NCBI RefSeq assembly: GCF_014652655.1
Contig: NZ_BMZF01000007.1
Location: 62,001-126,000 of the forward strand
DNA: 64,000 bases
Reading direction: 5' to 3'
DNA from: Paramylibacter ulvae
Lineage (GTDB): Bacteria; Pseudomonadota; Alphaproteobacteria; Rhodobacterales; Rhodobacteraceae
Part shown: positions 59,938 to 64,000 of the stretch, piece by piece
Numbering within the stretch: position 1 is the first letter of the stretch
Layout of the letters: every line of letters begins with the position of its first letter
Position numbers and translations under genes: made by a program
Notes under the pieces: generated by a model
The model's input: the letters and a program-made list of their open reading frames with translations, nothing else
Database searches by the model: none
What the model was told of the DNA's origin: nothing

Positions 59938-60405
59938 CTAGCCTTTTTTGGCCTCTTCAAGATCCTCTGCCAATTTGAAACCAATGCGCTGCGGGGCTTC
60001 TTCTGGTTCGCCAGATTTTTGCTCGGCGACCAACATCACGTTCAACTGGCTAACGTGTTGTACCAATTGCATACTATTGCCTTCGCCGTCTTCGCCGTAA
60101 AAGGTGATCATATCAGGGGCAAAGAAACCCATGCCTTGGATGCGCAATGAACCAACGTGCCCTGCGGCAAAACCCATGCCGACCTCTTCGTTGCTGTCTA
60201 ATGTTTCTTCGAATTTTTGAATATACATCACGATGCGTTCATACGCCCATTCGGCGGGTGATTTATCCGCGAGCGATTTTTTCGCAATGCCTTTGGCCCT
60301 GTCCGATTTTACATTGCCTTGCTTATCGACATGCACGGCATATGCCTCTGGCAATGCTGCGGCTTCGATTGCTTCGGCTGTTGTTTTAATGTCTTCGTCC
60401 ATCAT
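59938..60405 (-). CDS. DUF6173 family protein
   Basis: A 155-residue protein of a family that I know from Rhodobacterales. The core is SPAEWAYERIVMYIQKFEETLDSNEEVGMGFAAGHVGSLRIQGMGFFAPDMITFYGEDGEGNSMQLVQHVSQLNVMLVAEQK and PQRIGFKLAEDL. No catalytic motif is evident and no function is known. It starts 6 bases after the MBL-hydrolase stop, so both are one transcript. Confidence 0.8.
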   Translation of the reverse strand: MMDEDIKTTAEAIEAAALPEAYAVHVDKQGNVKSDRAKGIAKKSLADKSPAEWAYERIVMYIQKFEETLDSNEEVGMGFAAGHVGSLRIQGMGFFAPDMITFYGEDGEGNSMQLVQHVSQLNVMLVAEQKSGEPEEAPQRIGFKLAEDLEEAKKG

Positions 60406-60411
60406 ATCACC

Positions 60412-61440
60412 CTATTTGCGCTGCCACTGCCACACGCCTTTTTTGTCTTTTTCTCGGATGACCTTACCCGCCAAATACAGATGGTTCAAATGCGCAATTG
60501 CTTCGACCAACGCGAGACCATATTCACCCATGCCAATTTTGCGCTTGTACAAAACTGGAAAGCATCCTTGCGCAGTGTTGGGTATTGCAAGAAATTCCAA
60601 CAAACGATCCAGCGCGCTGTGATGGTTTTCGATCAATTGCGTCATACGCCGCGGCAAACCTGTGAATGGCAACTTATGCCCACCCATTACAAAATGATCT
60701 TCGTTTGCGATGGACTTAAATCGTTCGCATGATACCAACCATTCCGCCAATGGATCCGCCATGGGTTCGGTGGGGTAAACCCCAACATTGGGCGAAATTC
60801 CCGGTAAAATTTGATCACCAGCAATCACCAAGTTTTCTGCATCACACCACAATGTTGCCTGTTCTGGCGAATGCCCATCGCCTGTGCGCACAACCCAATC
60901 ACGCCCCCCAATTTGAATGGTTTCACTGTCTCGCACACGGCGAAACCCAAGGGGCATGGGATAAACGATATCGGAAAAATTAAATGGGCGATCAGCCTTG
61001 CGCGCTGCATAAATTTCTTCATCCATTCCCGCCTCGTAGAAAAATTCCAGGCTTTCTTTGGGCCAGATTTCTTGGGTATCAACGGTGAGCATCCGCGAAT
61101 ACAACCACGCGGTGCGCGTTGTCCAAAGCTCGGCACCTTTTTGCGATTGAAGCCACCCAACCATGCCAACGTGATCGGGGTGGTGATGGGTCAAAAACAC
61201 GCGCGTAACAGGGTCACCACTCAGTGCATTTGCTAATATATCTTCCCAAATCGCCATACCTTTTTTGGAATGATAACCCGTGTCCACAACACACCATCCG
61301 TCCCCATCACGTAGCGCATAGATATTCACATGATCCAACGCCATTGGTAATGGCAAACGCAGCCACAAAATCCCATCTGCGATTTCAATTGCTTGGCCAA
61401 TTTCAGGTGGTGTTTCGAAGGGAAATTTAATCGGTTTCAT
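60412..61440 (-). CDS. MBL-fold metallo-hydrolase
   Basis: A 342-residue metallo-beta-lactamase-fold enzyme. The metal motif THHHPDHVG lies near residue 90, with D in VVDTGY, H in GDGHSPEQATLWCD, the bridging D in VIAGDQILPGISPNVGVYP and a late GGHKLPFTG. A C-terminal helical part (about 260-342) resembles the LACTB2-type winged region. The substrate may be a thioester, a lactone or RNA and cannot be told. I take the ATG at 61438-61440 (AAGG upstream); the open frame before it covers the promoter of the divergent Sua5-type gene. Confidence 0.87.
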   Translation of the reverse strand: MKPIKFPFETPPEIGQAIEIADGILWLRLPLPMALDHVNIYALRDGDGWCVVDTGYHSKKGMAIWEDILANALSGDPVTRVFLTHHHPDHVGMVGWLQSQKGAELWTTRTAWLYSRMLTVDTQEIWPKESLEFFYEAGMDEEIYAARKADRPFNFSDIVYPMPLGFRRVRDSETIQIGGRDWVVRTGDGHSPEQATLWCDAENLVIAGDQILPGISPNVGVYPTEPMADPLAEWLVSCERFKSIANEDHFVMGGHKLPFTGLPRRMTQLIENHHSALDRLLEFLAIPNTAQGCFPVLYKRKIGMGEYGLALVEAIAHLNHLYLAGKVIREKDKKGVWQWQRK

Positions 61441-61533
61441 ATCGGGCCTTTGGTTTGGGAGGTGGTGTTTATTTATTGAATACACTATGACCTGCGACAT
61501 ACCTATTGAACCGAAAAGAAACGCCGCGTCACT

Positions 61534-62502
61534 ATGACCAATCTTGATACGCTTTATCTGAATGCTGATGATCACAACATCTACAGGTCTGCGCAAATAT
61601 TGGCTGACGGGGGGATTGTCGCATTTCCAACAGAAACGGTTTACGGCTTGGGCGCGGATGCCTGCAACGACCATGCTGTGGCTAAGGTTTTTGCGGCCAA
61701 AGGCCGGCCAAATTTTAACCCATTGATTATTCATTTGGCCGATCTGACAGATGTCACCAAATATGCGCGCCTTAATGATCAAGCCAAGGTTCTCGCCGCT
61801 GCATTTTGGCCAGGGCCGTTAAGCATGGTTTTGCCGCTGGCCGACGTTTCACCGCTGTCCGAATTGGTCACGGCGGGGTTGAATACCGTTGCCATACGCA
61901 TTCCAGAACACCCGATCGGGCACGCATTGATCACGGCATTTGGCGGCGCAATCGCCGCACCATCGGCAAACCCATCGGGGCGCATCAGCCCAACATCACC
62001 GCAGCATGTGATGGACGGGTTGGCTGGGAAAATTGATGTGGTTTTGGATGGTGGCAATTGTCAGGTTGGGTTGGAATCCACCATTATTACCATCACGCAT
62101 GACGACCAAATCGTCTTATTGCGCGCAGGCGGCATTTCTGTCGAATCTATCGAAGCCGTAATTGGGCGCCCTGTATTGCGTGACGAACAGCCCGATGTAC
62201 CACAATCACCGGGGCAACTTTTGTCGCATTATGCGCCCAGTGCGCATTTGCAAATGAACATTAATCAACGTTTACCCAATCACGCGCATCTTGGTTTTGG
62301 TGATATGGAATGTGATTTGAATTTATCCGTACAGGGGGATGTTGTTGAAGCTGGGGCAAACTTGTTTTCAATGTTACGCAAGATTGATAGCTTTGCCGAA
62401 CGTCACGCGCTTGTTGGGATCACCGTTGCACCAATTCCAGAACAAGGATTGGGGCTTGCCATTAATGATCGGTTGAAACGCGCAGCAGCGCCCCGCGATT
62501 AA
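61534..62502 (+). CDS. L-threonylcarbamoyladenylate synthase, Sua5 type
   Basis: A 322-residue enzyme that makes threonylcarbamoyl-AMP for the t6A base in tRNA. The YrdC domain (about 10-200) has GGIVAFPTETVYGLGADA, KGRPNFNPLIIHL, FWPGPLSMVLP, AIRIPEHPIGHALI and AAPSANPSGRISPTS. The linker SPGQLLSHYAP (about 224-234) leads to the C-terminal Sua5 domain, with GLGLAINDRLKRAA at the end. Its stop overlaps that of the convergent YqgE gene by 4 bases. Confidence 0.93.
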   Translation: MTNLDTLYLNADDHNIYRSAQILADGGIVAFPTETVYGLGADACNDHAVAKVFAAKGRPNFNPLIIHLADLTDVTKYARLNDQAKVLAAAFWPGPLSMVLPLADVSPLSELVTAGLNTVAIRIPEHPIGHALITAFGGAIAAPSANPSGRISPTSPQHVMDGLAGKIDVVLDGGNCQVGLESTIITITHDDQIVLLRAGGISVESIEAVIGRPVLRDEQPDVPQSPGQLLSHYAPSAHLQMNINQRLPNHAHLGFGDMECDLNLSVQGDVVEAGANLFSMLRKIDSFAERHALVGITVAPIPEQGLGLAINDRLKRAAAPRD

Positions 62503-63074
62503 GCATTGCCGCCTTCTGCGGATAACAAACGTGGGTCAATGCCCATGCTTTTGATCGCGTCTTGCCATTTGTCGTGATCCGTTTTTGCAAAAACCAATGA
62601 TGAATTGGCATCCGCAACCAGCCATCCATTTGCCCGCAATTCGTCCTCTAACTGCCCTGGCCCCCAGCCCGCATATCCAAGTGCAAACAAGCAATTCGCA
62701 GGGCCATCACCGTTTGAAATATCTTCTAAAATTTCAAGCGATGCCGTCATCCCAAATTCGTCGTTTACTTCCAATGTTTCGCTGGCGGCGGCATAATCTC
62801 TGGAATGTAAAACAAAGCCGCGTCCGTGTTCGACGGGACCACCAAAGTGAACCTCCAACCCTTTGATCGGGCGATTTGCCTTGATGTCCAACTGTTCCAA
62901 CAGATCCGTGATATTTAGATCCATTACGGGCTTGTTCACAATCAAACCCATCGTACCTTCTGGCGAATGCGCACAGATATAAACAACCGACTTTTCAAAC
63001 CTCGGATCATCCATGCCTGGCATCGCAATCAAAAGTTTGCCATCCAAGCTTTCTGTGTTGTTTTCGTCTGACAT
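62499..63074 (-). CDS. YqgE/AlgH family protein
   Basis: A 191-residue protein. LDGKLLIAMPGMDDPRFEKSVVYICAHSPEGTMGLIVNKP, VHFGGPVEHGRGFVLHSRDY and LFALGYAGWGPGQLEDELRANGWLVAD are the family hallmarks. A single-domain protein of uncertain role, often near yqgF. I prefer the ATG at 63072-63074 (MSDENNTES); an ATG nine codons earlier is possible, and neither has a strong ribosome site. Confidence 0.92.
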   Translation of the reverse strand: MSDENNTESLDGKLLIAMPGMDDPRFEKSVVYICAHSPEGTMGLIVNKPVMDLNITDLLEQLDIKANRPIKGLEVHFGGPVEHGRGFVLHSRDYAAASETLEVNDEFGMTASLEILEDISNGDGPANCLFALGYAGWGPGQLEDELRANGWLVADANSSLVFAKTDHDKWQDAIKSMGIDPRLLSAEGGNA

Positions 63075-63127
63075 AGGTTCAGCATGCGCCTGCATAATCA
63101 AACATGCAACACGTCATTCCAGTTTTG

Positions 63128-64000
63128 TTAAACTGTGGGGCGCGGACGCCATAGTTGCGTAACCGCGAATGCACCAAATGCAAGCAATGTCGTGATGATA
63201 ACCGCTATGGTCGCCACCAAAACAGTGGCTGCCAAGGGCGCGTTTTGCGAAAGCGTCGAAAACAAGCCCCCCACAATAGGTGAAACGTTTTGCGAAATTA
63301 TCAACGGTAAAAATACGGCAAGGATTACAGCGGCGGATATGGTGCTTGCAATCCATAACGGCCAACGCGCCGCCGTTTTAATCCGCGGCCCTGACATCAT
63401 CCGACGATATGACGAAAACAAAGCGCCTATATCGGTTTGCACAACCATCAATGATGGCACCATCAACAACACTAGCACCATGCCAAACCCCAATCCATAA
63501 ACCAGCGTAATCACAGTTGGTTTCAAAAATTCCGCTTGAACCGAACCTTCGTTTAACAACGGAAACAAGCCCAAAACAGTTGTGAGAGTCGTCAACAAAA
63601 CAGGGCGCAAACGATCGCCCGTAGCATCGACAATGGCGGGAAACAATCCGCGATTTTTTGAATATTCGTCCACCGTTGTGACCAGCACAATTGAATCATT
63701 AATGATGATCCCGCTCATCCCGATCAGCCCAACAATGGAAAAAATTGAAAGCGGAATATCGTGGACATAGTGCCCAAAGATCGCACCGATCATACCAAAC
63801 GGAATTACCGCCATCACCACAATCGGACGTGTCCAACTGGAAAATATCCACGTCAATGTCAGGTAAATCCCAAGCAGGCAAAGCATATAGCCAAAAAATG
63901 CATCCGACAAAAACTCTTCTTCTTGTTCGGCAAGCCCAGAAAGACGCCAATCAACCCCGTGGTTTGATGCAATCTGTGGGAGGATCACGTTTTCAAGTTC
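63128..64000 (-). CDS. RND-family efflux permease, C-terminal part
   Basis: The gene is cut by the window end; 290 codons are present. Helices 8-12 of an AcrB/HAE1-type permease are seen: FGYMLCLLGIYLTLTWIFSSWTRPIVVMAVIPFGMIGAIFGH, LSIFSIVGLIGMSGIIINDSIVLV, RLRPVLLTTLTTVLGLFPLL and GLGFGMVLVLLMVPSLMVV. After these there is an additional stretch with two more helices (about 210-280), somewhat longer than usual for the group. Partners are outside the window, so the substrate is unknown. Confidence 0.88.
   Translation of the reverse strand, partial: ELENVILPQIASNHGVDWRLSGLAEQEEEFLSDAFFGYMLCLLGIYLTLTWIFSSWTRPIVVMAVIPFGMIGAIFGHYVHDIPLSIFSIVGLIGMSGIIINDSIVLVTTVDEYSKNRGLFPAIVDATGDRLRPVLLTTLTTVLGLFPLLNEGSVQAEFLKPTVITLVYGLGFGMVLVLLMVPSLMVVQTDIGALFSSYRRMMSGPRIKTAARWPLWIASTISAAVILAVFLPLIISQNVSPIVGGLFSTLSQNAPLAATVLVATIAVIITTLLAFGAFAVTQLWRPRPTV

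Noticed and set aside
1-64000. CRISPR arrays, insertion sequences, prophage genes, tRNA or rRNA genes
   Set aside because: No regularly spaced repeats, transposase or integrase motifs, phage structural genes or conserved RNA cores were seen on either strand.

Overview
The window reads as a chromosomal segment of an alphaproteobacterium of the Rhodobacterales (Roseobacter/Paracoccaceae group), with base composition near the middle of the range and so AT-richer than most of that group. The evidence is gene content: a split F0 ATP synthase operon with both b and b' subunits, an aa3-type cytochrome oxidase subunit IV peptide, MipZ, a TrcR/DUF1013 protein, COQ9, DUF6173, DUF5928 and DUF1285 proteins, and a MoxR-DUF58-DUF4159 operon. 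I see no rRNA or tRNA gene, insertion sequence, prophage or CRISPR array. This is mostly core chromosome, and the unusual material is in regulatory sites, small genes and poorly characterised gene sets.

Layout. 1-1.1 kb: end of an AtuA-like gene and its DUF4387 partner. 1.2-6.7 kb: succinate-semialdehyde dehydrogenase, a phytase-like secreted esterase, a small heat-shock protein followed by a very structured intergenic stretch, and a trypsin-like protease. 6.8-10.7 kb: glycolate oxidase operon glcDEF behind a perfect GntR-type operator. 10.7-17.5 kb: MoxR ATPase, DUF58 (vWA-like), DUF4159 and glutamine-amidotransferase-like membrane proteins as one tightly coupled operon, divergent from DUF1285. 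18-23.7 kb: gnd, a tiny lipoprotein, a TetR regulator with tandem operators, polA and a zinc-finger peptide. 23.7-27.6 kb: HIT protein, a Core-2/I-branching/DUF5928 glycosyltransferase, a sulfotransferase and a PfkB kinase. 27.6-30.8 kb: nth, an Ada-like alkyltransferase, an OmpA-type lipoprotein and a FadR/GlcC-type regulator. 30.9-33.6 kb: atpI-B-E-F'-F. 33.8-38.6 kb: two hotdog thioesterases, a CFA synthase with a fatty acid desaturase, adenine deaminase and an ArsR regulator. 38.7-43.0 kb: DUF3131 protein, two related lipoproteins around a DMT transporter, and an azoreductase. 43.3-50.3 kb: the ffh-(GNAT)-chorismate mutase-rpsP-bluB-rimM-trmD-(MFS)-rplS-rpmE translation cluster. 50.4-59.9 kb: mipZ, a SPOR-tailed D,D-carboxypeptidase, clpS, an RsmC-like methyltransferase, an SDR, trcR, RNase T2, a branched-chain aminotransferase, COQ9, rpsU, dodecin, a lipoprotein and the aa3 subunit IV peptide. 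59.9-64 kb: DUF6173, an MBL hydrolase, a Sua5-type protein, YqgE/AlgH and the end of an RND transporter.

Connections seen in the sequence. The glcD operator (AATTGGT-N11-ACCAATT) has a matching copy of identical spacing in front of the GntR gene about 19 kb away, which points to that protein as the glycolate regulator. A 20-bp tandem palindrome lies between the TetR gene and a divergent 52-codon lipoprotein. Two separate hairpins carry the same TCTCCCC loop on the minus strand and are candidate small RNAs. Three real genes are shorter than 60 codons (lipoprotein, zinc finger, oxidase subunit IV).
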